Shown here: one piece after another, positions 39,994 through 47,871 of the stretch
Layout: each line of letters starts with the position of its first letter
Position numbering within the stretch: the stretch's first letter is position 1
DNA from: Maribacter sp. HTCC2170
GTDB taxonomy: Bacteria > Bacteroidota > Bacteroidia > Flavobacteriales > Flavobacteriaceae
Direction of reading: 5' to 3'
NCBI RefSeq assembly: GCF_000153165.2
Contig: NC_014472.1
Location: 2,476,001-2,540,000 of the forward strand
DNA: 64,000 nt
Notes under the pieces: model-generated
Seen by the model: only the letters and a program-made list of their open reading frames with translations
Databases searched by the model: none
What the model was told of the DNA's origin: nothing
Made by a program: the position numbers and the translations under genes

Positions 39994-40053
39994 TTTAATT
40001 TACCCTTGCTGTAATAATTATTACAATCAATTATTTAATGCCTTGGACACTCC

Positions 40054-40983
40054 TTAGGTTAAGATGACTTCTGCACCAAGTTTTGCATCCCAAGTTTTTG
40101 GTAAAATGGGTTGCATACCACCATCATGATGAAAGGTTAATTCACCAAAGTACAATTGCCCATCCACATCATACCAATCTACACGCACATAGGGAAATGG
40201 AGTTGCCAAAACCTGTGAAAGTTCTATCATTTTTTGTAGAGTTTCTGGCTTTCGAATTTCTTGATCAGTAGGGTCTGTAAAGACACCATTTCCTTTATTT
40301 GCGGACCACTTATAGGGTTCCCTTTCCCAATTTGTATTGTACCAATTTCGACAATGTTCCTCAGTTCCCCTTCCCATATCAACTTGGATCATTCGTACTT
40401 TACCATTAAAACAATGTAACTTATAATCGAAAGGTATTTGACCCTTTTTATCCAACAATAATTTTTCGACAATAATTCGCGGTTTAATGTTCTTATATTG
40501 CCATTCTTTTGAATTCCAATAATAGTTTCTGGCCATCCTTTTTTTTAAGTTCTTTTGAACCTTTTCCCAGGGCACATTATTTTTATCATAAACAAAAATA
40601 CCGCCACTGCTGTCATGATTGGCCTTGATTATGCATGGAGTGTCGGGTAAATTTTCTGGCACAATATCTTCAGGATTAAAAGTATCATAATAAAGAGGAA
40701 CCAAATATGCTTCATCTATTTTTTCAGCAACATATTTTCTTACTTCGTATTTATCCGCGCATTGGGTGTGTAAGGGAGTCTTATGGTTCAGTTTTAACCA
40801 CACTATTTTTTCATTAAGTGTTTTTGGGTCTTTTAGATTAAGTCTATACCCATGTTTCTTTTTAAAACGAATCTGTTGATGTGTTTTATCAGGAACTAGC
40901 CAATATCTTAAGGTATAGTAAACGTATCTTAAAATATACCCAAACAAAGTCTTATGATATATGTAATTTATAAATTTAAGCAT
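40054..40983 (-). CDS. TupA-like ATP-grasp amidoligase (copy 2)
   Basis: The 309-residue paralogue of copy 1 has the same ordered blocks: KKHGYRLNLKDPKTLNEKI, CADKYEVRKYVAEKI, CIIKANHDSSGGIFV, RIIVEKLLLDKKGQIPFDYK, HCFNGKVRMI, DMGRGTEEH and FGELTFHHDGG. The DKYxVR, HCFNGKVRMI and ELTFHH blocks are shared with copies 1 and 3. The final block, including the likely metal-ligand Glu in GELTFHH, is intact. It starts at an ATG at 40983 and is the promoter-proximal gene of the 31786-40983 series, preceded by more than 500 bases without a working gene. Confidence 0.87.
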   Translation of the reverse strand: MLKFINYIYHKTLFGYILRYVYYTLRYWLVPDKTHQQIRFKKKHGYRLNLKDPKTLNEKIVWLKLNHKTPLHTQCADKYEVRKYVAEKIDEAYLVPLYYDTFNPEDIVPENLPDTPCIIKANHDSSGGIFVYDKNNVPWEKVQKNLKKRMARNYYWNSKEWQYKNIKPRIIVEKLLLDKKGQIPFDYKLHCFNGKVRMIQVDMGRGTEEHCRNWYNTNWEREPYKWSANKGNGVFTDPTDQEIRKPETLQKMIELSQVLATPFPYVRVDWYDVDGQLYFGELTFHHDGGMQPILPKTWDAKLGAEVILT

Positions 40984-41220
40984 AGTATGGGTAGATTAGT
41001 ATAATAATAAATATGTTGAACAATACCTTCAAGAGTCCAACATTTTTTAATAGGATGTATAATTAATGGAAAAAACAAGCAATTCATAATCTAAATTGAA
41101 AAACAATCATTCTTAAACATTTAGATTTTTAAGAAATAATAATCTTTTTATAAAGTGTTGTAAAAGAAAAATGCTCTAATAATCAATGTTGGGTTATTTT
41201 CATAGATTATTTATCGTGGT
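40984..41220. other. AT-rich intergenic stretch upstream of copy 2
   Basis: About 240 very AT-rich bases upstream of the leftward operon that starts at 40983. It should hold that operon's promoter, but I find no convincing TAnnTTTG/TTTG pair. No ORF or RNA gene is recognised. Confidence 0.55.
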
Positions 41221-41445
41221 AAAATTAATTGAATTAATTGACTAAGTAAATTATATAAGATGAAATTGATTAAAAGTGGGATAATAGTGAAATTTAGGTC
41301 AGATAAAACTATAGCACTTTAATTTACTTATCCAGATGAAATACTTGTTAAGAATTAAAAGTAAAATAGAGCAAGTATAATTGCTCAGTTCAGTAAGTAG
41401 TATTATAATAAAATGTGCATTACTAGTTTATTAAAAAGTTGAAGC
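41221..41445 (+). repeat. Degenerate direct repeat, copy A
   Basis: This stretch aligns without gaps at its left end to 42171 onwards (63 of the first 70 bases identical, including AAAAGTGGGATAATAGTG). With small indels it continues through the start codon and about 35 codons of the ATP-grasp gene at 42285, ending near the shared TTAAAAAGTT. It copies both the leader and the 5' end of that gene. The acyltransferase gene lies between the two copies. Confidence 0.85.
41336..41445 (+). pseudogene. Decayed 5' fragment of a sugar-transfer ATP-grasp gene
   Basis: The ATG at 41336 begins MKYLLR like the intact gene at 42285. It then reads IKSKIEQV before a TAA stop, where the intact gene has FKRKVEH. 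A one-base shift restores similarity (IIAQFSK against IIAPLSK), followed by another in-frame stop and YYNK against FYNR. All sequence beyond about codon 35 of the intact gene is missing. This is a truncated and frameshifted relic of a second copy. Confidence 0.75.
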
Positions 41446-41507
41446 AGAATACATTCCGCGAAATTAATACTATTTTGGCTATTGTTTTTATACGTTGCAA
41501 TTTGTTG

Positions 41508-42098
41508 TCATTTATCGTATTTCTTTATAACGGTTATAGGATTTCCACCAGCAATTACCATTGAAGGAATATTCTTATGAACAACACTATTGGCCGTAAT
41601 TATGCTTCCTTTTCCAATAGTCACACCTGGTAAAACAATTACACCTGTTGCTAACCAAACATTATCTTCAATAATAACCTCTTTACTGCTTCCTCTCGTA
41701 TTTATTCTGTTCGATGTATTTGGAAATGAAATGTCGTGTCCATTCCCATCAATTATCTGACAATTTGCAGCAATTAAACAGTTTTTTCCAATACTGATTT
41801 TTTTGTAAGCATGGATACAACTCCCGTGAAAACGTGTATTGTCGCCAATCTCAATAATTGCATTAGGTCTATCTGCAATCAATTTACAAGGATTAAACAT
41901 ATTTACATGATACCCTTTGTTTTGAGAGTTTATTAATACGTTATCACCTATTATCAAAGTTGCATTTTCATGAATATCTAATAAAGGTTTTTTTTCAAAA
42001 ACAACTTTCCCCCTCAATTTTATATTAGCGCTTTTCAAATGATAATGAAGTAATTTACTCTTTAAGAAGTAGAATAATTTTTTAGGTGTTATTTTCAT
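41508..42098 (-). CDS. Hexapeptide-repeat acyltransferase
   Basis: The 196-residue protein forms a left-handed beta-helix of hexapeptide repeats: IIEIGDNTRFHGSC, KISIGKNCLIAANCQI, VIIEDNVWLATGVIVLPGVTIGKGSIITANSVVHKNI, here spread over residues ~88-178. A terminal GGNPITVIKKY block is typical of xenobiotic/WbbJ-type O-acetyltransferases. The likely active His is in IIDGNGHDI. It probably O- or N-acetylates a sugar of the polysaccharide with acetyl-CoA. It is flanked on both sides by the direct repeat described at 41221 and 42171, and it diverges from the ATP-grasp gene at 42285. Confidence 0.88.
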   Translation of the reverse strand: MKITPKKLFYFLKSKLLHYHLKSANIKLRGKVVFEKKPLLDIHENATLIIGDNVLINSQNKGYHVNMFNPCKLIADRPNAIIEIGDNTRFHGSCIHAYKKISIGKNCLIAANCQIIDGNGHDISFPNTSNRINTRGSSKEVIIEDNVWLATGVIVLPGVTIGKGSIITANSVVHKNIPSMVIAGGNPITVIKKYDK

Positions 42099-42170
42099 TT
42101 TTTCAAGTCTTGTTCTAATTGCCGCTAACTAATGGAAAAAGGTAAACTCATATGAAATTTCATATATAGT

Positions 42171-42393
42171 AAAATTAAATGAATTGATTTACTAAGTGAA
42201 TTATATAGGATGAAATTGATAAAAAGTGGGATAATAGTGTATTTTAGGCTATAAAAACAAAATCACTTTAATTTACAATCCTAGATGAAATATTTGTTAA
42301 GATTTAAGAGAAAAGTAGAACATAGAATAATTGCTCCATTAAGCAAGTTTTTCTATAATAGAATCCTTTACAAGAAGATTAAAAAGTTAAACA
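42171..42393 (+). repeat. Direct repeat, copy B (leader and 5' end of the ATP-grasp gene)
   Basis: This is the intact counterpart of copy A (41221-41445). It includes 114 bases of leader and the first ~36 codons of the gene at 42285. The conservation of the leader as well as the coding start shows that a segment, not just a gene, was duplicated. The offset between copies is about 950 bases. Confidence 0.85.
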
Positions 42394-43373
42394 ATGAGCG
42401 GCGGTCTAGGGTGCTCGAAAGTGAACAGATTAGGAGGATAAATTCTGTTTACCAAAAATATTGTAAAAAAAAGATAAGTGTTCAATGGCATAGATTTTAT
42501 ACTTCTTGCAATCACCATTTTGGGGCAGATTATATTCCAGAGTCCCTGTTTTATACAGAAATTGAACCCTGCCTAAATAATAAGACTTATATACCTGCTT
42601 TGTCCGATAAAAACCTACTCGATTTATTGTTTGAGGATGTAAAGCAGCCTATTACAGTCGTTAAGAATATAAACGGCTTGTTTCAGTCAGATGATAAAAT
42701 CATAAGTATTCATAAAGCAATGGAGTTGTGTAACAATGTAGATGAAATGATCATTAAACCTTCTGTAGATTCTGGTGGGGGCAAAAACGTTCGAGCTTTT
42801 ACAGGTTCTAATGTTGGAATCGATGATGGCATATGGATTCAGCAACTATTTGACGGTTATAAGAAAGATTTTATAATTCAAGAACGTGTAACTCAACATC
42901 CTCTGATGGCTCAGTTTAATACAACTTCTTTAAATACATTTCGTGTATGTACTATACTAGATAATTCAGAAGTTCATTTGTTGTCTACTATTATCCGCAT
43001 GGGACGTAATGGTACCCTCACCGACAATTCCTCAACAGGGGGTATTTCGTGTGGTGTAGATTCCGAAGGCAATTTAAACCCAATTGGATTCCAGTTATCT
43101 GGGGAGGAATTTCATCAGGCCGATAATGGATTAATATTTGAGAGTGTACAATTACCTTTTATGGATAAAATAAAAAGTACTGTTATTAATTTACACCAAA
43201 AAATTCCTTTTTTTAGAATGATTTCTTGGGATTTAGCCATTGATGATAAATCGGATATAGTTTTAATTGAAATTAATGTTTGGGGTCAGGATATAAACTT
43301 TCATCAACTTAATAATGGCCCGGTATTGGGCAAATTGTTGCCTTTATGGTTAAGACTATCAGAATCAGATTAG
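42285..43373 (+). CDS. Sugar-transfer-associated ATP-grasp protein
   Basis: The 362-residue protein matches the ATP-grasp family found beside sugar transferases (Pfam ATPgrasp_ST): MIIKPSVDSGGGKNVRAF is the ATP-binding lid, FIIQERVTQHPLM and TTSLNTFRVCTI follow, and ISWDLAIDDKSDIVLIEINVWGQD is the metal-binding end. A basic N-terminal helix precedes the fold. The reaction is not established; ATP-grasp enzymes make amide or similar bonds with ATP. It is the only + strand gene in the 31786-54363 stretch and its stop overlaps the convergent GT4 gene by four bases. Its leader and first codons are duplicated upstream as a relic. Confidence 0.85.
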   Translation: MKYLLRFKRKVEHRIIAPLSKFFYNRILYKKIKKLNNERRSRVLESEQIRRINSVYQKYCKKKISVQWHRFYTSCNHHFGADYIPESLFYTEIEPCLNNKTYIPALSDKNLLDLLFEDVKQPITVVKNINGLFQSDDKIISIHKAMELCNNVDEMIIKPSVDSGGGKNVRAFTGSNVGIDDGIWIQQLFDGYKKDFIIQERVTQHPLMAQFNTTSLNTFRVCTILDNSEVHLLSTIIRMGRNGTLTDNSSTGGISCGVDSEGNLNPIGFQLSGEEFHQADNGLIFESVQLPFMDKIKSTVINLHQKIPFFRMISWDLAIDDKSDIVLIEINVWGQDINFHQLNNGPVLGKLLPLWLRLSESD

Positions 43374-44473
43374 CGTAAAATTACCTTATTGATTAATTCA
43401 TCCCATTTTTTTGCAACATTGTGAGATTCTAGGTGACTAACAGCAGTGGGTGCTTTATTTGAAAACTCTTTAATTAGGGTTTGATTATTAATTAGACTAG
43501 CCAGTTTTTCTTCAAAGGCATTTTGGTCGCTTAATGGTACTAAATAACCATTTATACCGTCCTGAATTAACTCAGAAGGTCCTGTAGGGCAGTCTGTGGA
43601 TATACATGCAAGACCGAGGTGCATGGCTTCTGTCAAGGCATTGGGAAAACCTTCAAAAAGGGATGGAAAAGCAAATATTTTGGCCTTTTGATATAACTCC
43701 GCAACATCTTTACGAAGTCCCAATAGCTCAATTTTATTTTCCATATCAAGGTCAATGATAAGCTGCTTATAAAACGCTTTTTCGGAACCTTCACCTACCA
43801 ATTGTAATTTCCAATTGTTAGGGTTTATTTTCGCAAAAGTGCGGATCAGCATTTCTTGCCCTTTTTGCTTGGTTAAACGGCCAACATTCAGGACTATATT
43901 TTCCTTTTTTGGTTCGGAATATCTTTTTTTTGCCTCCGTTAAAGAATCAGAAAGTGGATTGGGTAGAATAATCAGTTTTTGCTTCGGAATCCATCTCAAA
44001 AAAAACTCAAGTATAGGTTGGGTTTGTACTACTAGAATATTTGCTTTGGGATAAACAATTTTTCTGAGCTTTTTCCGAATGGTTTTAGTTTGCGATTTCG
44101 TTGGGTCGATTCGTTCACTTATAATCGTGGGTATACCTAAAGTTTTACCAGCTATGACTGTCAAAATATTTGTACTTGTCATAAACCCTATCAATAACTT
44201 TATGTTATTTTTTTTAACAATTTGCATAATTCTTCTATAGAGTAGGTAATTGTTTTTGAGTCCTTGCCATCTATTAGTACTAGGGGAAATTGTTTTTAAA
44301 CAGGGAATTACTTGTATACGTGAATCTAATTCATAAAACGGTAAAATTTCGGTAAAGGTGATGATTGTAATTTCATATTTACCTACCAATTCATTACTTA
44401 ATGTACTTACTACTCTTTCTGCTCCACCAGAATATAAAGATGGTATAACAAAAGCTATTTTCGACTTAACCAA
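43370..44473 (-). CDS. GT4 family glycosyltransferase
   Basis: The 367-residue protein shows the GT4 pattern: IPSLYSGGAERVVSTLSNEL, GIPTIISERIDPTK, NVGRLTKQKGQEMLI and FPSLFEGFPNALTEAMHLG. The start is probably a TTG at 44473 (reading LVKSKIAF), three bases after the upstream TupA-like stop, and no closer ATG exists. It is paired with the TupA-like gene at 44477, as elsewhere in this locus. The acceptor and donor are unknown. Confidence 0.9.
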   Translation of the reverse strand: MVKSKIAFVIPSLYSGGAERVVSTLSNELVGKYEITIITFTEILPFYELDSRIQVIPCLKTISPSTNRWQGLKNNYLLYRRIMQIVKKNNIKLLIGFMTSTNILTVIAGKTLGIPTIISERIDPTKSQTKTIRKKLRKIVYPKANILVVQTQPILEFFLRWIPKQKLIILPNPLSDSLTEAKKRYSEPKKENIVLNVGRLTKQKGQEMLIRTFAKINPNNWKLQLVGEGSEKAFYKQLIIDLDMENKIELLGLRKDVAELYQKAKIFAFPSLFEGFPNALTEAMHLGLACISTDCPTGPSELIQDGINGYLVPLSDQNAFEEKLASLINNQTLIKEFSNKAPTAVSHLESHNVAKKWDELINKVILR

Positions 44474-44476
44474 GAA

Positions 44477-45439
44477 TCAAGGATTTTTTATATTAAATAA
44501 TTTGAGTTCGCTGCCCAAATTATTATCCCAAATAGTGGGAACAATAGGTCTAAAACCGCCATTATGGTGAAAGGTGAGTTCTCCAAAATATAATCTTCCT
44601 TCATTTATATACCAATCAACCCTCAATAACGGGAACCCAGAAGAAAGAAATTCAGACAATTCCTTGATTTTATCAAGATTTTCTGGTTTTGGAACATCTT
44701 CTTTGCTTGGATTGGTTTCCTTGTCATTCATTAGTTCTGAAGTCCATTTGTAAGGTTCCCGTTCCCAAGATGCATTGTACCAGTTTCTATAATGATTTTC
44801 TGTACTTCTGCCAATATCCACATTTATCATTCTTACTTTCCCATTAAAACAATGTACTTTATAATCGGCTGGAGTATTCCCGGATTTATCCAACAATAAC
44901 TTCTCAACAACAATCCTTGGAGCGATGTTCTTATATTGTCGTTCTCTTCCATCCCAGTAAAAGTTTTCTGATAGATTCCAACGTAAGGTAGACTGAATTT
45001 GAGCCCAATTATGGTTAGCATTTTTATCCCTTATCATTATACCCCCTGAACTGTTATGGTTGGTTTTAATGATACATGGATAATCAGGTAAATTCTCAGG
45101 TATTATATTTTTTGGATTAGTCGTGGTATAAGCCAATGGCACTAAATAATCTTTGCCTAATTTTTCTTGTATAAAACTTCTTACGGCATATTTATCCGCG
45201 ATTTGAGTAGCCAAAGGGTGGGTGTAATAAAGCTTTAAAAAGTGAATTTTTTCGTTTAATGTTTTGGGGTTATCCAAGTCTAAAGGATATCCGAATTTTT
45301 TTTTAAACCTTTGTTTGGTAAAGGCTTGTGGTGAAAGATACTTTTTATGCAAAAAGAATTGGTAAAATCGAGCTACTGGCCTTAGTAAATAAAACCCCCA
45401 GTACGTATTTTTATAGTAAAATGTAATGACTTTTTTCAT
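44477..45439 (-). CDS. TupA-like ATP-grasp amidoligase (copy 3)
   Basis: The 320-residue third paralogue has KKFGYPLDLDNPKTLNEKI, IADKYAVRSFIQEKLG, CIIKTNHNSSGGIMI, RIVVEKLLLDKSGNTPADYK, HCFNGKVRMI, DIGRSTENH and FGELTFHHNGG. It is somewhat more divergent from copies 1 and 2 than they are from each other, judged by eye. It is the first gene of the leftward pair 44477-43370, located directly after the pectate-lyase terminator. Confidence 0.87.
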   Translation of the reverse strand: MKKVITFYYKNTYWGFYLLRPVARFYQFFLHKKYLSPQAFTKQRFKKKFGYPLDLDNPKTLNEKIHFLKLYYTHPLATQIADKYAVRSFIQEKLGKDYLVPLAYTTTNPKNIIPENLPDYPCIIKTNHNSSGGIMIRDKNANHNWAQIQSTLRWNLSENFYWDGRERQYKNIAPRIVVEKLLLDKSGNTPADYKVHCFNGKVRMINVDIGRSTENHYRNWYNASWEREPYKWTSELMNDKETNPSKEDVPKPENLDKIKELSEFLSSGFPLLRVDWYINEGRLYFGELTFHHNGGFRPIVPTIWDNNLGSELKLFNIKNP

Positions 45440-45530
45440 AAAAACTTCAGTTAGAAAATGTGAAGATACATGTTCAATCCTGAAATTTAGAATGAATTAG
45501 ACCAAAGTCTTAAATCTTTTGTTGTACTAC

Positions 45531-45561
45531 AAAAGGGAAGGCTTAATTAAGCCTTCCCTTT
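45531..45561 (-). terminator. Bidirectional-type terminator after the pectate-lyase gene
   Basis: A perfect palindrome of 30 bases (45532-45561, arms AAAGGGAAGGCTTAA and its complement) gives a 13-bp stem with an AATT loop. Read leftward the hairpin ends in TTTT; read rightward it is followed by AA and six T. It lies 26 bases after the pectate-lyase stop. Confidence 0.85.
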
Positions 45562-45586
45562 AATTTTTTATGATAAAAACAAATAG

Positions 45587-47341
45587 TTATTGCACCAGAC
45601 TAAATAAAAATTCTTCTAGGTTGGTATAGCCGTCGCCATTACGATCATCATTGCCATCACCAGAATCATTGGGATTTAATCCTTGTTCCAATTCCCATGC
45701 ATCTGCCATGCCATCACCATCGGTATCATAATTTGCCGGCCTCTTTATAGAGTTTAAACTAGGAAAACCACCTACACTTGATTCATTTGTAATAAAATTG
45801 CCTGCAGAATTTTCATAATTCGAGAGTATTCTTTTATCAACGGGGTCATCAAAGAGCATTCCATTTGAAGTGTAGTTGGCACCAATATGTCCTAGTAATT
45901 TAGCATCAAGATCACTCGCAGGTGTTGGGGAATATAGAGATGACATTGTTGGACTTGATTGGTTCCAAGATTCCCAATTTGTACTCATTTCACCGTAAGG
46001 TGTTCCCTCTGTAATCCCACCAGATTGATGAATAACACCGTCATCGGCATCACCAGTCGGATTTTCGACATTGTTTCTTGCATAATAATAATTAAACGTG
46101 GCAGGCGCAGATTTTACTTTGAATTTATTATTTATCGCATCAAACTTTCCAATACCATAGGGTATCGTAACGCCTCTTTTATAATTGTATATAATGTTAT
46201 TGTTAAATTCAAATGAGGAACCATCTCCATAACTATGCTCGGGATTCCTATCCCCGGTGTTGGCAAATAAATTATTCAGCATGGAGAGATTCTTGACATT
46301 TCTCCCTACCAAAACTGCATAAGCATTTAAAGATTCTGAAATGATGCAATTCTGAATCGTCACATTAGAGACTGGATTACCTGACTGACCTTCTATTCCA
46401 ATATTTTCATCCTGTGACCAAGACAAAGAACAATGATCTATTATAATATTACTTGCATCATCGCCATTATGAGGTGTAATGGAAATACAATCAGGTGAAT
46501 CTTGCCCATTATTGGAACCTGGCCTTATTCTTAAATGCCGCATGATAACATTACCATTTCTAATAGTTATGCCATAGTTCGCAATGGTAATACCGCTCCC
46601 CGGAGCTGTTTCACCTGCTATCGTTAACCTATTTTCACTACTCCCTTTAGAATATAATGGAAAAGTATAGATTCTACTTTCAAGATTTATTTGTCCAGAG
46701 ATGTCAAAAACAATGGTTCTAGCACCATCCACATCTTCCATACCTTTTCTTAAACTTCCAGGACCATCATCATTTAAATTAGTTACATGGTACACGATTC
46801 CACCTCTACCCCCAGTAGCATTTTTCCCAAAACCTTCAGCACCTGGAAAAGCTTTTAATTGACCCATAAATGTTTTGTCTGGATCTTCGGTCACAGTTAC
46901 TGTAACATTACCTGTTTCCGTACTGACGGTCTCATCTTCATTTACTACTTCAGTAGTGTAAGTAAATGTGTCCACAACCTCCACTACTTCGTTATTGGTG
47001 GTGTCAGAAACTTGTTCAATTACCTCTGAATCTGGCGTATAAGTTATCGTGTTATTGTCATTTATTGCTACAGTTCCATTTGAAGGTGAAGAAGTCTCTG
47101 TAATATTAACTTCTTCTTCATTCTCAAAGGTATCATTGGCCAAAACATCTAGAGTAACATTGCTAGTTGCTGACATGAAATAAGTATCATCTATTATTAA
47201 TAGGCCAATATCCGAAGTATCCATATTTTCTGAGGTGACATAATCCGTCAACAAATCAGAATCTTTTGAACAGGAATAATGGAAAATTAGAATAAAACAA
47301 AGTGACAGGACTTGTAGGGGAATCTTGCTGTTAATTTTCAT
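45587..47341 (-). CDS. Pectate-lyase-like (PL1) lipoprotein with C-terminal calcium-binding repeat
   Basis: The 584-residue protein has a lipoprotein-type N terminus (hydrophobic, then HYSCSKDSD; Cys24). A cadherin/Big-like domain at about 45-155 follows (VTLDVLANDTFENEEEVNIT, cited as residues ~61-80). A right-handed beta-helix begins AFPGAEGFGKNATGGRGG and contains HVTNLNDDGPGSLRKGM, IIIDHCSLSWSQDENI and RHLRIRPG. The end, DTDGDGMADAWELEQGLNP plus DRNGDGYTNLEEFL, is a thrombospondin/dockerin-like calcium repeat. PL1 enzymes cleave alpha-1,4-galacturonan by beta-elimination. In a locus predicted to make UDP-GalA it may trim the cell's own polysaccharide. It has its own promoter match and terminator. 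Confidence 0.88.
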   Translation of the reverse strand: MKINSKIPLQVLSLCFILIFHYSCSKDSDLLTDYVTSENMDTSDIGLLIIDDTYFMSATSNVTLDVLANDTFENEEEVNITETSSPSNGTVAINDNNTITYTPDSEVIEQVSDTTNNEVVEVVDTFTYTTEVVNEDETVSTETGNVTVTVTEDPDKTFMGQLKAFPGAEGFGKNATGGRGGIVYHVTNLNDDGPGSLRKGMEDVDGARTIVFDISGQINLESRIYTFPLYSKGSSENRLTIAGETAPGSGITIANYGITIRNGNVIMRHLRIRPGSNNGQDSPDCISITPHNGDDASNIIIDHCSLSWSQDENIGIEGQSGNPVSNVTIQNCIISESLNAYAVLVGRNVKNLSMLNNLFANTGDRNPEHSYGDGSSFEFNNNIIYNYKRGVTIPYGIGKFDAINNKFKVKSAPATFNYYYARNNVENPTGDADDGVIHQSGGITEGTPYGEMSTNWESWNQSSPTMSSLYSPTPASDLDAKLLGHIGANYTSNGMLFDDPVDKRILSNYENSAGNFITNESSVGGFPSLNSIKRPANYDTDGDGMADAWELEQGLNPNDSGDGNDDRNGDGYTNLEEFLFSLVQ

Positions 47342-47385
47342 GGGGATTGTATAATTAAGTAAAATGATAAACGATTTGGATTTAA

Positions 47386-47393
47386 CAAAACTA
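47386..47393 (-). promoter_or_regulatory. Candidate -7 element for the pectate-lyase gene
   Basis: Read leftward, TAGTTTTG matches TAnnTTTG exactly, about 45 bases before the start codon. No good -33 TTTG is seen at the right distance. Confidence 0.45.
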
Positions 47394-47432
47394 TTTAAAA
47401 TATAATTTACATCGTTGAAATAGATCTGATTT

Positions 47433-47613
47433 TCGATGAATTACAATATTTGCGTAAAAAAAAGTGTTGTTCATCGATGAATGTTTAAATGAATTTGAAA
47501 ATTCATGATAAAACAAGCACTAAAAATAATCATCGGCATAAATACGTAGTTCAACCTATTTTTGGATTATTTCATCTAGGCTTTATTCTTTTTTTAAGAA
47601 TAAATTCGATGAA
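47433..47613. promoter_or_regulatory. Candidate operator region with repeated TCGATGAA
   Basis: TCGATGAA occurs at 47433-47440, 47474-47481 and 47606-47613. The first two are 41 bases apart, close to four helical turns, and the second is half of the perfect palindrome TTCATCGATGAA. This clustering just upstream of the -7 match suggests a regulator site for the lyase gene. Confidence 0.3.
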
Positions 47614-47871
47614 CGGTCACTTTTATACCTAAATCTCAAGATTTGTTGCATATTATTGGGGACTGGTCCAAATAAAAAATTGTTATTTTTATTTGGATGA
47701 AACAAGATTTGAATTGTTTTATCATCAAAAAGTGGTTTTGACGTAAGTCTAAGTGCGTTTCGTATGTTATTGATTATAATCTTGAAACTCGGATTGATTT
47801 TAATTTACGGACGCATAAATAAAGAAGTAACTACTTTATATAAAAAAATATTTATGTTTAATGAATATTAT

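Larger units (their letters stand above)
47342..47871. other. 530-base intergenic region upstream of the pectate-lyase gene
   Basis: No ORF or RNA gene is recognised. The region holds a -7 match (47386-47393), three TCGATGAA octamers, a 12-bp palindrome at 47470-47481, a dyad ATGAATT-TGAA-AATTCAT at 47489-47506 and a 9-bp AT hairpin TTTATTCTT/AAGAATAAA at 47582-47604. The flippase gene ends at its right edge. Confidence 0.6.
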
